DNA of 64,000 nt from Xylocopilactobacillus apis. Its GTDB lineage: Bacteria > Bacillota > Bacilli > Lactobacillales > Lactobacillaceae. The position numbers and the translations under genes were made by a program. The first letter of the stretch is position 1. Each line of letters begins with the position of its first letter. The notes beneath the pieces are model-generated. The model saw only the letters and a program-made list of their open reading frames with translations. It did no database searches and was not told where the DNA came from. This document shows positions 43,000 to 53,200 of this stretch, piece after piece. The stretch is from the NCBI RefSeq assembly GCF_033095965.1, contig NZ_AP026801.1, positions 1,632,001 to 1,696,000 on the forward strand. The letters run 5' to 3'.

Positions 43000-43762
43000 T
43001 TGATGCAAGCACCTCCTTGGCTAATTCAACATAGGCAATCGCCCCTTTTGAATGAGGATCATAATAGTAAATTGGCATTTGATGACTTGGAGCTTCTGCT
43101 AAGCCAATATTTCGTGGAATAATCGTGTCATAAACTTTATTGTAGAAATAATTTCTAACATCGCCAATTACTTGAGCTCCCAAGAGAGTTCTCGCATCAT
43201 ACATTGTAATCAAGACTCCTTCAATTCCAATTTGAGGATTAGAACGACGACGAACTTGATCGATTGTATTTAATAACTGGCTGAGACCTTCCAAAGCATA
43301 AAATTCACTTTGTAAGGTAATTAAAACTGTATCTGCCGCAGTAAAAGCTTCAATTGAAAGTAATCCCAAAGATGGCGGACAATCAATAAAAATAAAATCA
43401 AAATCATTTTTCACTTCATCCAGAATTTGTTTTAAGAGCATCTCACGCCCGTTAGTATTAGCGTACTGAGTTTCGACACTTGCTAAGCGATTACTGGCAG
43501 CTGGAAGCAAACTTACATTAGCAAACTTAGTTTTAATTATTGTATTTCTAATCGGAACTTGCTGCGTCAAAGCATCTGTTATATCTTGTTTGATAATTGT
43601 TTTAGCTGAGCCCAAAAAACCCGTAGTCAGATTACCCTGCGGGTCAAAATCAACCAATAAAGTCCTCTTGCCTAATGTTCCTAATGACGCTCCGAGATTA
43701 GAAGTAGTTGTTGTCTTACCAACACCACCTTTTTGATTTGCAATAGCTATTATCTTCCCCAT
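42989..43762 (-). CDS. parA: Chromosome-partitioning ATPase ParA (Soj)
   Basis: A 257-aa deviant-Walker ATPase that works with ParB in origin segregation and DnaA control. KGGVGKTTTTSNLGASL (about 11-27) carries the signature lysine plus the P-loop; LLVDFDPQGNLT and FIFIDCPPSLGLL are the other nucleotide-binding motifs. Length is typical for Soj. Its end overlaps the parB start region. Confidence 0.96.
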   Translation of the reverse strand: MGKIIAIANQKGGVGKTTTTSNLGASLGTLGKRTLLVDFDPQGNLTTGFLGSAKTIIKQDITDALTQQVPIRNTIIKTKFANVSLLPAASNRLASVETQYANTNGREMLLKQILDEVKNDFDFIFIDCPPSLGLLSIEAFTAADTVLITLQSEFYALEGLSQLLNTIDQVRRRSNPQIGIEGVLITMYDARTLLGAQVIGDVRNYFYNKVYDTIIPRNIGLAEAPSHQMPIYYYDPHSKGAIAYVELAKEVLASNGN

Positions 43763-43769
43763 ATTTATC

Positions 43770-44681
43770 CTAATTATTATCGCCGTTATCTTCTTTTATT
43801 TCTGATTCTGAAATTTCTTTTTTGAGTCGGATAACCATTTCCACGTTATCCTGATCAATTTGTTTTAACTCTTGAGTAACTGCTATTCCGCTCTTTTCAA
43901 TCGCATTAAGTGACTTTTTTAAAGTTTGCGTCGCTAAGGTCAAACTATCCATTTTAGTCAAAATATTTGCGCGTGGTTTTGCTTGCTTTTTAGGCTTAGA
44001 TTTTGCTGTTTTCTTCTTAACTATCTCTTTTGGCGGCTTTAAATACTTATCAATTAATTTTTTTGTTTGAGTAACATTTAAATTTTCTTCAGTAATTTTT
44101 TGTAAAACTTCCATTTGATCATCATGTTCAAGTCTTAACATTTCTCTTCCGTGACGTTCAGAAAGTTTTCCATCAGCTATTGCCGTTTGAATTTTTTCAT
44201 CTAATTTTAACAAACGCAGCTTATTCGCAACTGCACTTTGACTTTTTCCTAATTGGTGAGCCAAAGATTCCTGCGTTCCATTAGTGAGGTCAAGCAGATC
44301 TTTATAGGCTTTAGCTTCTTCAATCGAAGATAAATTTTCACGTTGTAAATTCTCATTCAAGGCTTGAATCGCTGAAGCTGTATTATCAAATCCACGAACT
44401 ATTGCCTGAATTGTCTTACGCTGAAGCCATTGAACAGCCCGAAATCTTCTTTCTCCTGCAACAATCTCATATTTGTGAGGTTCATATTCTCTGACTACAA
44501 TTGGCTGCAGCAAGCCGTTTTTATCAATACTTTGGGCTAGTTCTTTAATTTTATCTTCTTGAAATACTTTTCGGGGTTGATAACGATTCGGAATAATATC
44601 TTCAACATTCAAAATGACTAAACGACCTTCGTCATTTTGCGATTCGTCTGCCTTAAAAAAATTGAAAAAATTATTTGGCAT
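43770..44681 (-). CDS. noc: Nucleoid occlusion protein Noc (ParB paralogue)
   Basis: A 303-aa ParB-family protein. The N-terminus MPNNFFNFFKA is an aromatic, amphipathic stretch like the membrane-targeting helix of B. subtilis Noc. VEDIIPNRYQPRKVFQ, YEIVAGERRFRAVQWLQ, LNENLQRENLSSIEEAKAY and the HTH GTQESLAHQLGKSQSAVANKLRLL are the ParB core. A Lys-rich linker (about 215-240) precedes the C-terminal domain. Position next to rsmG and ahead of parA-parB is the standard noc location and separates it from the second ParB copy. Confidence 0.9.
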   Translation of the reverse strand: MPNNFFNFFKADESQNDEGRLVILNVEDIIPNRYQPRKVFQEDKIKELAQSIDKNGLLQPIVVREYEPHKYEIVAGERRFRAVQWLQRKTIQAIVRGFDNTASAIQALNENLQRENLSSIEEAKAYKDLLDLTNGTQESLAHQLGKSQSAVANKLRLLKLDEKIQTAIADGKLSERHGREMLRLEHDDQMEVLQKITEENLNVTQTKKLIDKYLKPPKEIVKKKTAKSKPKKQAKPRANILTKMDSLTLATQTLKKSLNAIEKSGIAVTQELKQIDQDNVEMVIRLKKEISESEIKEDNGDNN

Positions 44682-45405
44682 GGTATCCTTTCATACTAGC
44701 TTTAATCTGACTATTAGATCGAGGAAATTTTCGAGGAGTTATCGTATTTTTTTTAATTAAAAACAACGAGCGAGAATCATCATCTTGCTTTAAATCTATC
44801 AATAATTCCTGCTTCACATTACCGCCTAAAGTTTTGATTAAATCTTTGGCTTCGATCATTTCCTGATCACCATTTTTGCCTTTATAAGCTAAGAAATATC
44901 CCCCTTTTCTTACCAAAGGCAAACAATATTCACTAAGAACTCTTAAATTAGCAACTGCTCGAGAGACAACTAAATCATACTTTTCTCTTCCTTCACCTTG
45001 TCCAAATTCTTCGGCCCGCTGCCATACAAAATCAACATTAGTCAAATGTAACTTATCAGTTAATTCTTTCAAAAATTGTAATTTCTTTTGAGAAGAATCT
45101 AATAGAGTTAATTTTACATCTGGATAAATTATTTTTAAAGGGACACCTGGAAATCCTGCACCGGTTCCAACATCACAAATTCTCATATCTGATTGAAAAA
45201 TTGATGTTTTAAACTTTAAAATAGGAATGATCGAGTCATAAAAATGTTTTAAATATGCTTCCTCCACCTCAGTAATTCGTGTTAAATTATACTTCTGATT
45301 GGTTTCAATTAGCATGTCGTAATATAGCGCAAATTGGGCTGCTGTTTTCTCAGCATCAATTCCCGAAATTTGTTCTAAAACTTTTGTAAATTCACTTGGA
45401 TCCAA
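44671..45405 (-). CDS. rsmG: 16S rRNA (guanine-N7) methyltransferase RsmG (GidB)
   Basis: A 244-aa SAM-dependent enzyme that methylates G527 (E. coli numbering) of 16S rRNA. RICDVGTGAGFPGVPLKIIYPDVKLTLLDSS is the SAM-binding motif; VVSRAVANLRVLSEYCLPLVRKGG and LAYKGKNG are family motifs. The start is TTG with AGAGG upstream. It overlaps noc by 11 bases and opens the rsmG-noc-parA-parB block. Confidence 0.95.
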   Translation of the reverse strand: MDPSEFTKVLEQISGIDAEKTAAQFALYYDMLIETNQKYNLTRITEVEEAYLKHFYDSIIPILKFKTSIFQSDMRICDVGTGAGFPGVPLKIIYPDVKLTLLDSSQKKLQFLKELTDKLHLTNVDFVWQRAEEFGQGEGREKYDLVVSRAVANLRVLSEYCLPLVRKGGYFLAYKGKNGDQEMIEAKDLIKTLGGNVKQELLIDLKQDDDSRSLFLIKKNTITPRKFPRSNSQIKASMKGYHAK

Positions 45406-45418
45406 AAATTACCTCTCC

Positions 45419-45438
45419 GTGAAACTAAGATGTTTCAC
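45419..45438. promoter_or_regulatory. Outward-facing parS half-sites upstream of rsmG
   Basis: GTGAAAC (45419-45425) and GTTTCAC (45432-45438) form a perfect 7-bp inverted repeat around TAAGAT. These are the two halves of the ParB site TGTTTCACGTGAAACA, but in swapped order and 6 bases apart. It sits 14 bases upstream of rsmG, where a ParB/Noc protein could autoregulate the operon. The repeat is seen; the role is inferred. Confidence 0.4.
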
Positions 45439-45495
45439 AATTACTTTATACGAAGAATCAAGATTGTTCAATCTTTATTATAAATAAGGAAGCTT

Positions 45496-46050
45496 ATGGA
45501 ATCAAAAAAGAAAATTAGAGAAATCCAAATTAAAAGATTAGCCGAAATGGACCCTGATAATAAGACAACTCAAGCTAATATAATCACTCAATTACTTAAA
45601 GAATCAACAATTTATTTTAATGCTCAAAAAATTGCCCTTTTTTGGAGCACGGAACTTGAAATTCCAACCCATAATTTTATAAAAGATGCCAGCAAAGAAA
45701 AAGAAATTTACTTGCCAACAATTGGGAAAAATCATCATTTAATTTTTCGCCGTTATGAGGAAAATCAACCCATGCAGATTATACAAGGGATTTCTGAACC
45801 AATGCCATCGGCAGTTGAAATTGAGCCTTCAAAATTAGATCTTATTGTGGTCCCAGGGCTAACTTTTTCTGTGATCAATAAATTTCGACTTGGTTTTGGC
45901 GGGGGATATTATGATCGTATTTTAGCTGATTATCCTGGTACTACGGTTTCGCTTGTATTGAATGAACAAATTGTTTCGGATCCCAGCTGGCCGATCGAAT
46001 CTTTTGATATTCCGATCAACTATCTTTATACAACTAAAGGTATTTATTAA
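45496..46050 (+). CDS. fau: 5-formyltetrahydrofolate cyclo-ligase
   Basis: A 184-aa ATP-dependent enzyme converting 5-formyl-THF to 5,10-methenyl-THF. The signature near the C-terminus RLGFGGGYYDRIL is clear, with LDLIVVPGLTFS and IALFWSTELEIPTHNFI as supporting motifs. Basic N-terminus (KKKIREIQIKR) as in the family. It is divergent from rsmG; the 90-base gap holds the parS-like repeat. The gpmA gene follows 43 bases downstream on the same strand. Confidence 0.93.
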   Translation: MESKKKIREIQIKRLAEMDPDNKTTQANIITQLLKESTIYFNAQKIALFWSTELEIPTHNFIKDASKEKEIYLPTIGKNHHLIFRRYEENQPMQIIQGISEPMPSAVEIEPSKLDLIVVPGLTFSVINKFRLGFGGGYYDRILADYPGTTVSLVLNEQIVSDPSWPIESFDIPINYLYTTKGIY

Positions 46051-46093
46051 CAGGTGTAAAATAAATATTTGATGAAAAGATTGGACTAATTAA

Positions 46094-46765
46094 ATGAATA
46101 AACTTGTTCTTGTTCGCCACGGAGAAAGTACGTCAAACCGTGACAATATTTTTACCGGCTGGAATGATGTATCTTTGACGGAAAAAGGAATTAAACAGGC
46201 GGTTCAGGCCGGTAATAAAATTAAAGATGCCCAAATAGAATTTTCTGAAATACATACTTCTCTGCTCGCAAGAGCAATTGAGACTGCTTATATCATTGCA
46301 GATACAATAGATCAAAGTTATTTACCTATTTATAAATCTTGGCGTTTAAACGAACGCCACTACGGAGCTTTAAGAGGTATTAACAAAAATGAAGCAAGAA
46401 AATTATACGGTAAAGATAAAGTAGCCCAATGGCGAAGAAGTCTTTATGCCATTCCTCCTCTATTATCTAATCCAACTTTTGACCGCCGATACCAAAACGT
46501 CCCTCAAGATATCAGACCTCGAGGGGAAAGTCTTGAAATGTCTCTTAAAAGAGTTCTTATCTATTTTGAAGATGATATTGCTCCTAAACTGAGACAAAAT
46601 CAAAATATTTTATTAGTTGCTCATGGATCAACAATTAGAGTTTTAATTAAATATTTTGATCAAATTACTGGCGATGAACTTGATGGAGTTAAGGTTGGAA
46701 ATGGATCTCCGATCGTTTACGAATTTAATCACCAGCTTGAAGTCGTAGACAAAGAATTTCTTTAA
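46094..46765 (+). CDS. gpmA: 2,3-bisphosphoglycerate-dependent phosphoglycerate mutase family protein
   Basis: A 223-aa histidine phosphatase-fold enzyme. LVRHGESTSNRDNIFTGWNDVSLTEKG has the phospho-His 9; NERHYGALRG and VAHGSTIRVLIKY supply the other active-site Arg/Glu/His. YAIPPLLSNPTFDRRYQNVP is the insertion that distinguishes the dPGM class from smaller phosphatases. The glycolytic role (3-PGA to 2-PGA) is likely, but HGSTIRV in place of the usual HGNSLRA leaves room for a paralogue with altered activity. Convergent with the WxL gene array. Confidence 0.88.
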   Translation: MNKLVLVRHGESTSNRDNIFTGWNDVSLTEKGIKQAVQAGNKIKDAQIEFSEIHTSLLARAIETAYIIADTIDQSYLPIYKSWRLNERHYGALRGINKNEARKLYGKDKVAQWRRSLYAIPPLLSNPTFDRRYQNVPQDIRPRGESLEMSLKRVLIYFEDDIAPKLRQNQNILLVAHGSTIRVLIKYFDQITGDELDGVKVGNGSPIVYEFNHQLEVVDKEFL

Positions 46766-46787
46766 TTTTTAAAACATCCGGTGCATC

Positions 46788-46824
46788 ATAAAAACCGCTA
46801 GTCGTCATGATCAGCGGTTTTTAA
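46788..46824. terminator. Bidirectional terminator between gpmA and the WxL gene
   Basis: Perfect 10-bp stem AAAAACCGCT (46790-46799) / AGCGGTTTTT (46813-46822) with T runs both ways between the convergent genes ending at 46765 (+) and 46826 (-). Confidence 0.9.
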
Positions 46825-46825
46825 A

Positions 46826-49800
46826 TTAAGGTGTATCGTTCACGAGAGTAAATGTCACGGTCGCATTATATCTCCCAGCTTTCGGTATATCACTCGGACT
46901 TGCCTTGAAGCTCAGTGTCCACGGATAGTTCTTGACATCTTGATAAGTATTTGTGGCTGTTTCACTATAAAGTGTCTGTGCTGTTGGAAGAAGATGCGTA
47001 ACTGTTCCAGTTGTAGAATTACGATAATACAACGGATTACCTCTGATAACCTTCGTTGAATCTGTCGTCAGCTTAAACGGATTAGTTACCGCAGCTTCCA
47101 CATGCCATCGCTTACCTGTTCTCACGTTACGGTTATCTGTTATTTTCAAATTTTGCGCTGAACTTTTGTATTCTTTATTTCTAAGTGCCCCCATGTGGGT
47201 TCCCAAATCAATGCTGCCTGGAGTTGCTGCTAATGTTTGCGTTCCAATCTGATCCCAGACGTAAGTTCTGACATCATTTCTCATTTGTGAATCTGTTGCA
47301 ATCTGAGCTGCAGTTCTCACTGCCCCCGTTGGAGCATGGACTGTTGTCGGAGTTAACGCCTCACGCCACTGTGGATTAGTCGCATAATATTGCGGATTAG
47401 GCGGAACTGGTTTATCTAGATCGTTAATTGCTCCGTTTGGCGGCCCAGGAGTCGGATCAGCTAATGAGGTTGAATTTCCGAGCTTAGAATTTCCCCCTAG
47501 TTTTAATTTCCATAACTTTGGAGTATTTAAAAACAACGAAGTCGTATCAGCAGTAGGCTTTATTGTTAGTGGCGATAAATCTAACTCAGTCAAATTGGTA
47601 CAACTCCAAAAAGTATATTTCCAATTAACAACATTAGATGTATCAAACATACTAAGATCAAGTTTCTTCAATCCTGAACATCCCGCAAACATTGATTCCA
47701 TTACATGTAAGTTTGGCGTTCGAAAGCTGCTTAAATCAATATTTGTTAAGCCTGAATTACAATAAAACATCCAATTCATGTTTGTAACATTACTCGAATC
47801 AAAGCTATGTAAATCAAGACTTGTTAACGATGAACAGCTACTAAACATTGCTTCAAAGAAACGTCCACTGTGAGTATCAAAGTGACTTACATCTATACTA
47901 AGTAAATTCTTATCCCCTTCAAATAATCCATTAAAATTAATCACGTTTCCTGTATTGAACTTCGTTGGATTAAGATAAATGTTTTTTAGATTTGTATCAA
48001 AATGAAACATTCGGTACATACTAATAACCTGAGAAGTGTCGAAATTAGTAACATCAATTGTATTTAAAGATGAACATTGATCGAACATAAAGGACATATC
48101 GTCCACTAAGCTGGTATCAAAACTGCTAACATCAATATTCAGTAAAGAGGAACAATTTTGAAACATGTATCTCATATTTGTTACAGAAGTCGTATTAAGG
48201 TTTGTTAAGCCTGTAATTTGGGTCAAATTCTTCATTCCAGCAAAAATACCATATAACGAGTTTTTACTGGTAACCCCCGAACTTATTACGACTTTGTTAA
48301 TTTGAGTAAGGTAATCGTTCCAAGGCCAATTAACATTAGGGATGGTTGGATCTGTCAAGCCATTACTTACTGTATCAAGATTTGCGTTTAACTCGTGGGG
48401 ATAGATGGTTAACGTTCCACTTTCGTATTTCCACCATATGTACTCATTTAAACTTATATTCTTGACCGCTGAAACATTATCGTTATTATCAACTGCTAAA
48501 ATATGGAGATATTTATTATAATCATTATTACGATTAAAGGTTATTGTCCCCGTACTCCCTCCGGCTGTTGGCAATAAATTAATATTTGTGACTTTCTGAG
48601 TTGCTGGATCTCTCGTAACTGTTGGCGTTCCAGTTGGCGCAGAATCGACTGTATAAATATAGCCCTTAATTCCACTCTTTACAGGAATCTTAATAATATC
48701 TGAATAAGAATCACCTGTAGATGTATCAGCACGTGCTCTAAAATAATAATCCGTAGAATTATCAACTGCATCAATGTTTAAATTAACACTCGTAGCGGTT
48801 GAAGAAGATGATGCAACACTTGGTAAATTAGGTGCCGCATCATCAGTTACCGTAATATCTTTACCAGTCGTACTAGTATTTAAGGCTGAAGTATAGTAAA
48901 TCATGTTAAAGATGATTTCTGCTTCCTGCGGTGTACATTGCCCAGTAGTATGACCAGTTTGAATTTGAGCATAATTGTTTTTTGAAACGAGATACCAGTT
49001 ATTATCTGCGATAATATTGCCGCCAGCGTCACGTTCGTAAGTTACAAAGGCGTCCCCACCAGCCCAGTGATTAGCTGCTAAACTACCTTCGTCATATTTC
49101 AACCACCGAATCGCTCCTGAATTATATTGATAGTAAGAAGCATAACTATGTGAAGGAGAAACTGAAAAAATTTGCGTAGGATCCATAAAATACGGCTGTT
49201 TAGTTAAAGATCCTTGAGTTGCAACTTTAAGTTTATTACTTCCGACAAAGTGATACGCTGGAGAAACCTTAAGTCCTAAAAGGGAAGCAAAACGATTAAA
49301 ATAAGTGTGAGCAGGAACACCAGAATGTTGATCTCCTCCGTGTGAATCATCAGCTGATCCTTCAATCGTATCATGACCAAAAGTGATGGCCCGACCAGTA
49401 TCTCCAAAAGCTTTAGTAGCCTGATAAGAAGTCTCGTTAATATCTTGATAACCATTCCAATCAATTGCTCCAAAAAAAATGCCATCATATTTATATGTTC
49501 CATTTGGATTCTTTAAAATGCTGTTAGGATCCGAATTGTAGCTATCAAGCGAAACTGTCGTAATATCAAATAGACCCATATCAACAGGGCCTGTTCCACG
49601 TGAGTTGGTTTGTTTCATCCATTGTTCAAACCATTTTGAAGTCGCAGCATTAATCGGTCCATAAAGCTGACGTGGTGCGACGTTTAAGATTTTAAAGTGT
49701 TTACCGTAGTTAGTTCCAATTTCATTTGCTGTTGTAAATGATGGACTAGTATCTTTCTCAACATGATATCCCCCGCTAATATTTGTCGGTGGTACCCATG

Positions 49801-50137
49801 TTAAATTAACCTCATTACGATTATCAGTATCATTCCAATAGCTCTGACCAGTCATCTGAAAACTTCCTGGGGTTACAACTGTTGAATTAATTACTGATGA
49901 GATTCCTCTTGGTTGTATTTTAGGGAGTGATAATTGTTCCAGTGGATCACTGAAAATGGATGTAAGCTTGTTAGCTAAACGCCCCCCCCTGGAAACGCTA
50001 CCATTATTTACGTTTGCTGTGTTTTGTGGAAAATCTGCTGCTTTACTCGCTTGTTTATTGTTTAAAACAATTCCAATAGCTGCAATACTTACTATTGCAA
50101 CTATAAAAAATCCTAATCTTTTGACTAACTTGTTCAT
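46826..50137 (-). CDS. Giant WxL surface protein with BspA-type leucine-rich repeats (paralogue 1)
   Basis: A 1103-aa exported protein. Signal/anchor helix about 7-27 (LGFFIVAIVSIAAIGIVL). About 90-430: a large domain with YDGIFFGAIDWNGYQDI and GRAITFGHDTIEG that looks like a ThuA/DUF5057-type amidotransferase-like fold (tentative). About 430-570: fibronectin-like strands. About 570-880: BspA-family (DUF285) LRRs with repeated NMRYMFQNCSSL, MSFMFDQCSSL and SSNVTNMNWMFYCNSGL units. C-terminal about 190 residues: WxL-like, with TPGSIDLGTHMGALRNKEY, ITDNRNVRTGKRWHVEA, the WxL motif YPWTLSF and the final VTFTLVNDTP. It should bind peptidoglycan non-covalently. It lacks DUF916/LPXTG partner genes of typical WxL clusters. 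Confidence 0.85.
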   Translation of the reverse strand: MNKLVKRLGFFIVAIVSIAAIGIVLNNKQASKAADFPQNTANVNNGSVSRGGRLANKLTSIFSDPLEQLSLPKIQPRGISSVINSTVVTPGSFQMTGQSYWNDTDNRNEVNLTWVPPTNISGGYHVEKDTSPSFTTANEIGTNYGKHFKILNVAPRQLYGPINAATSKWFEQWMKQTNSRGTGPVDMGLFDITTVSLDSYNSDPNSILKNPNGTYKYDGIFFGAIDWNGYQDINETSYQATKAFGDTGRAITFGHDTIEGSADDSHGGDQHSGVPAHTYFNRFASLLGLKVSPAYHFVGSNKLKVATQGSLTKQPYFMDPTQIFSVSPSHSYASYYQYNSGAIRWLKYDEGSLAANHWAGGDAFVTYERDAGGNIIADNNWYLVSKNNYAQIQTGHTTGQCTPQEAEIIFNMIYYTSALNTSTTGKDITVTDDAAPNLPSVASSSSTATSVNLNIDAVDNSTDYYFRARADTSTGDSYSDIIKIPVKSGIKGYIYTVDSAPTGTPTVTRDPATQKVTNINLLPTAGGSTGTITFNRNNDYNKYLHILAVDNNDNVSAVKNISLNEYIWWKYESGTLTIYPHELNANLDTVSNGLTDPTIPNVNWPWNDYLTQINKVVISSGVTSKNSLYGIFAGMKNLTQITGLTNLNTTSVTNMRYMFQNCSSLLNIDVSSFDTSLVDDMSFMFDQCSSLNTIDVTNFDTSQVISMYRMFHFDTNLKNIYLNPTKFNTGNVINFNGLFEGDKNLLSIDVSHFDTHSGRFFEAMFSSCSSLTSLDLHSFDSSNVTNMNWMFYCNSGLTNIDLSSFRTPNLHVMESMFAGCSGLKKLDLSMFDTSNVVNWKYTFWSCTNLTELDLSPLTIKPTADTTSLFLNTPKLWKLKLGGNSKLGNSTSLADPTPGPPNGAINDLDKPVPPNPQYYATNPQWREALTPTTVHAPTGAVRTAAQIATDSQMRNDVRTYVWDQIGTQTLAATPGSIDLGTHMGALRNKEYKSSAQNLKITDNRNVRTGKRWHVEAAVTNPFKLTTDSTKVIRGNPLYYRNSTTGTVTHLLPTAQTLYSETATNTYQDVKNYPWTLSFKASPSDIPKAGRYNATVTFTLVNDTP

Positions 50138-50231
50138 AAACTCACTCCCTAAATTGATTTATTTATACAAAGTTAGATTTATTATATCAAAAAGTGGGTT
50201 TTTTCAATTCTAATTTTCATAAAATTTTTAG

Positions 50232-50263
50232 CAAAAAAAGCAACTAACTGCTATTAGTCGCTT
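50232..50263 (-). terminator. Terminator of WxL paralogue 2
   Basis: Stem AAGCAACTAA (50238-50247) / TTAGTCGCTT (50254-50263) with one mismatch; T-rich on the minus strand after it. The same element recurs at 53570-53608 beside the remnant of a third copy. Confidence 0.7.
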
Positions 50264-50270
50264 AATCATT

Positions 50271-53200
50271 TTAAGGTGTGTCATTCACTAACGTAAATGT
50301 TACGGTCGCATTATATCTCCCAGCTTTAGGAATATCACTTGGGCCTGCCTTAAAGCTCAATGTCCATGGATAATTTTTCACATCTTGATAAGTACTCGTG
50401 GCGATCTCGCTGTGAAGCGTTTGTGCTGTTGAAAGAAGATGCGTCACTGCCCCCGTTGTTGTATTGTGATAATACAAAGGATTACCTCTGATGACCTTTG
50501 TCGAATCTGTTGTCAGCTTAAACGGAGTTGTTACCGCAGCTTCCACATGCCACCTCTTACCTGTTCTCACATTTCTGTTGTCAGTTACATTGATATTTTG
50601 CGCTGAACTTTTGTATTCTTTATTTTTCAGTGCTCCAAGGTGGGTTCCCAAATCAATTGTGCCTGGAGTTGCTCCTAATGTCTGCGTTCCAATCTGATCC
50701 CAAACGTAAGTCCTTGTATCAGTTCTAGTTCGTGAATCTGCTGCAATCTGAGCTGCAGTTTTGGCTGCTCCCGTTGGTGCATGGACTGTTGTCGGAGTCA
50801 ATGCTTCCCGCCACTGCGGATTAGTCGCATAGTATTGTGGATTAGGTGGAACTGGTTTGTCTAAATCTGTTATTGGAGTTCCTGCTGTCGGATTCCCTAA
50901 CCCAGTTATACTTGATAACTTAGTATTTGCTCCTAACTTCAGCTGCCACAATTTTGTCATCCCATTAAACATTTGATCCATATTTGTGGTATTAGGATTT
51001 GTCGTGAACCTCGATAAGTCTAAACTGCTTAATGATGAACAATTCTCAAATGTATGCTGCAGATCCGTTAACTGCGGCGTGTTCAACGTAGTGCTAAACT
51101 TAAGTCTCTTCAACGCGGTGTCATCCTTAAACATATAATACATCGAAGTTAAGCTCGCTCCACTAAAGCTGCTTAAGTCTAATTCTTCTAATTTATAATC
51201 AAATTCAAACATGTACCGCATATCTGACACTTTTGAAGTATCAAAGCGACTTAAGTCAAGCGTTTTTAAATTCGGACAGTCCCCAAACATTCCCGTCATC
51301 GCTTTCGCACTGCTTGTATTAATATGGCTTAAATCAAAGGTCGTCATCTTATGCATTCCTTCATAAAAACCACCAAAGTTCTGAACATTATTCGTGATGA
51401 AATTCGGTCCATATGTCAAACTTGTAATGTTTTCACAATGTCTCATGAAACGAAACATAACGATTGATTTAACAGTATTAAAGTTTGAGAAATTTAGCGA
51501 AGTTAAGCTTTTACAATAATTAAACATATTAGTATAATCTTCGACGTTTGTTGTATTTAGATTAGTTAAACCTTCAATACTAGTCATCACAGTACAAGAA
51601 CCAAAGATATTATTCAGAGATCGGCCACCGCTAACGCCTGGACTGATTACTGCTTTAGTAAGTTGAGATTTATATTGGTGCCAAGGCCAAACTACCACTG
51701 GCAAATTCGGATCACTAGAATCAATTGTTGCATCAACGTCAGCATTTAAGACGTGCGGATAAATCGTTAAAATTCCGGCACCATAAGTCCACCAAATATA
51801 GTCTTTAAGTGATATGGTTTTAACCGCAGATACATTATTGTTATTATCAATTGCTATTACGTGAACGTACTTGTTATAATCTGTACTTCGATTAAAAGTC
51901 AGAGTTCCCGCTGAAGTGCCGCCAGAAGGCAATAAATTAATATTAGTAACTCTATTAGTTGCTGGATCTCTGTTTACCGCAGGAGCTCCGCTAGGATTTG
52001 TATCAGTAGAATAAACATATCCTTTAATGCCACTTAATACAGGGACTTTTATAATATCTGAATATACATTACCAACTGAAGTATCAGCTCGACCACGAAA
52101 ATAATAATCAGTAGAATTATCAATCGCATTAATATTTAAACTAACACTCGTAGCCGTTGAAGACGACGACGCAACACTTGGTAAATTAGGTGCTGCATTA
52201 TCAGTTACTGTAATATCTTTACCAGTAGTACTGGTATTAAGACTTGACGTGTAGTAGATCATGTTAAAAATAATCTCAGCTTCTTGAGGAGTACATTGAC
52301 CAGTAGTATGACCAGTCTGGATCTGAGCATAATTGTTTTTTGAAACAAGATACCAATTATTATCGGCAATAACTTTACCACTAGCATCTCGTTCGTAAGT
52401 TACAGCAGAGTCCCCACCAGCCCAGTGATTGGCAACTAAACTGCTTTCATCATATTTTAACCAACGAATTGCTCCTGAATTATATTGATAATAAGAAGCA
52501 TAACTATGTGAAGGAGAAACCGAAAAGATTTGCGTAGGATCCATAAAATAAGGCTGCTGAGTTAAAGATCCTTGAGTTGCAACTTTAAGTTTATTACTTC
52601 CGACAAAGTGATACGCTGGAGAAACCTTAAGTCCTAAAAGAGGAGCAAAACGATTGAAATAGGTATGACATGGAACACCAGAATGCTGATCTCCTCCGTG
52701 TGAATCGTCAGCTGAGCCTTCGATCGTATCATGACCAAAAGTAATGGCTCGACCGGTATCACCAAAAGCTTTAGTGGCTTGATAAGAAGTTTCGTTGATA
52801 TCCTGATAACCATTCCAATCAATTGCTCCAAAAAAAATGCCATCATATTTATATGTTCCATTTGGATTCTTTAAAATGCTATTAGGATTTGCATTATAGC
52901 TGTCAAGCGAAACTGTTGTAATATCAAAAAGTCCCATATCAACAGGACCTGTTCCACGTGAATTAGTTTGTTTCATCCATTGTTCGAACCATTTTGAAGT
53001 CGCAGCATTAATCGGTCCATAAAGCTGTCGTGGCGCAACATTTAATATTTGAAACCGTTTACCGTAGTTTGTTCCAACATCATGCGCCGTTGTAAAAGAT
53101 GAACTGGTATCTCTTTCAATATGATAACCCCCGCTAACATTAGCTGGTGCAGTCCAATTTAAAGTAACTTCACTACGTTTATTGACATCATTCCAGCTAC

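Noticed and set aside
44671-45495. Replication origin beside rsmG-noc-parAB
   Set aside because: The gene order is often near oriC, but no cluster of TTATCCACA boxes or dnaA gene was seen in the window.
49592-49607. parS-like sequence in WxL paralogue 1
   Set aside because: It matches only 11 of 15 fixed positions and follows from conserved codons; listed only for comparison with the stronger one at 52950.
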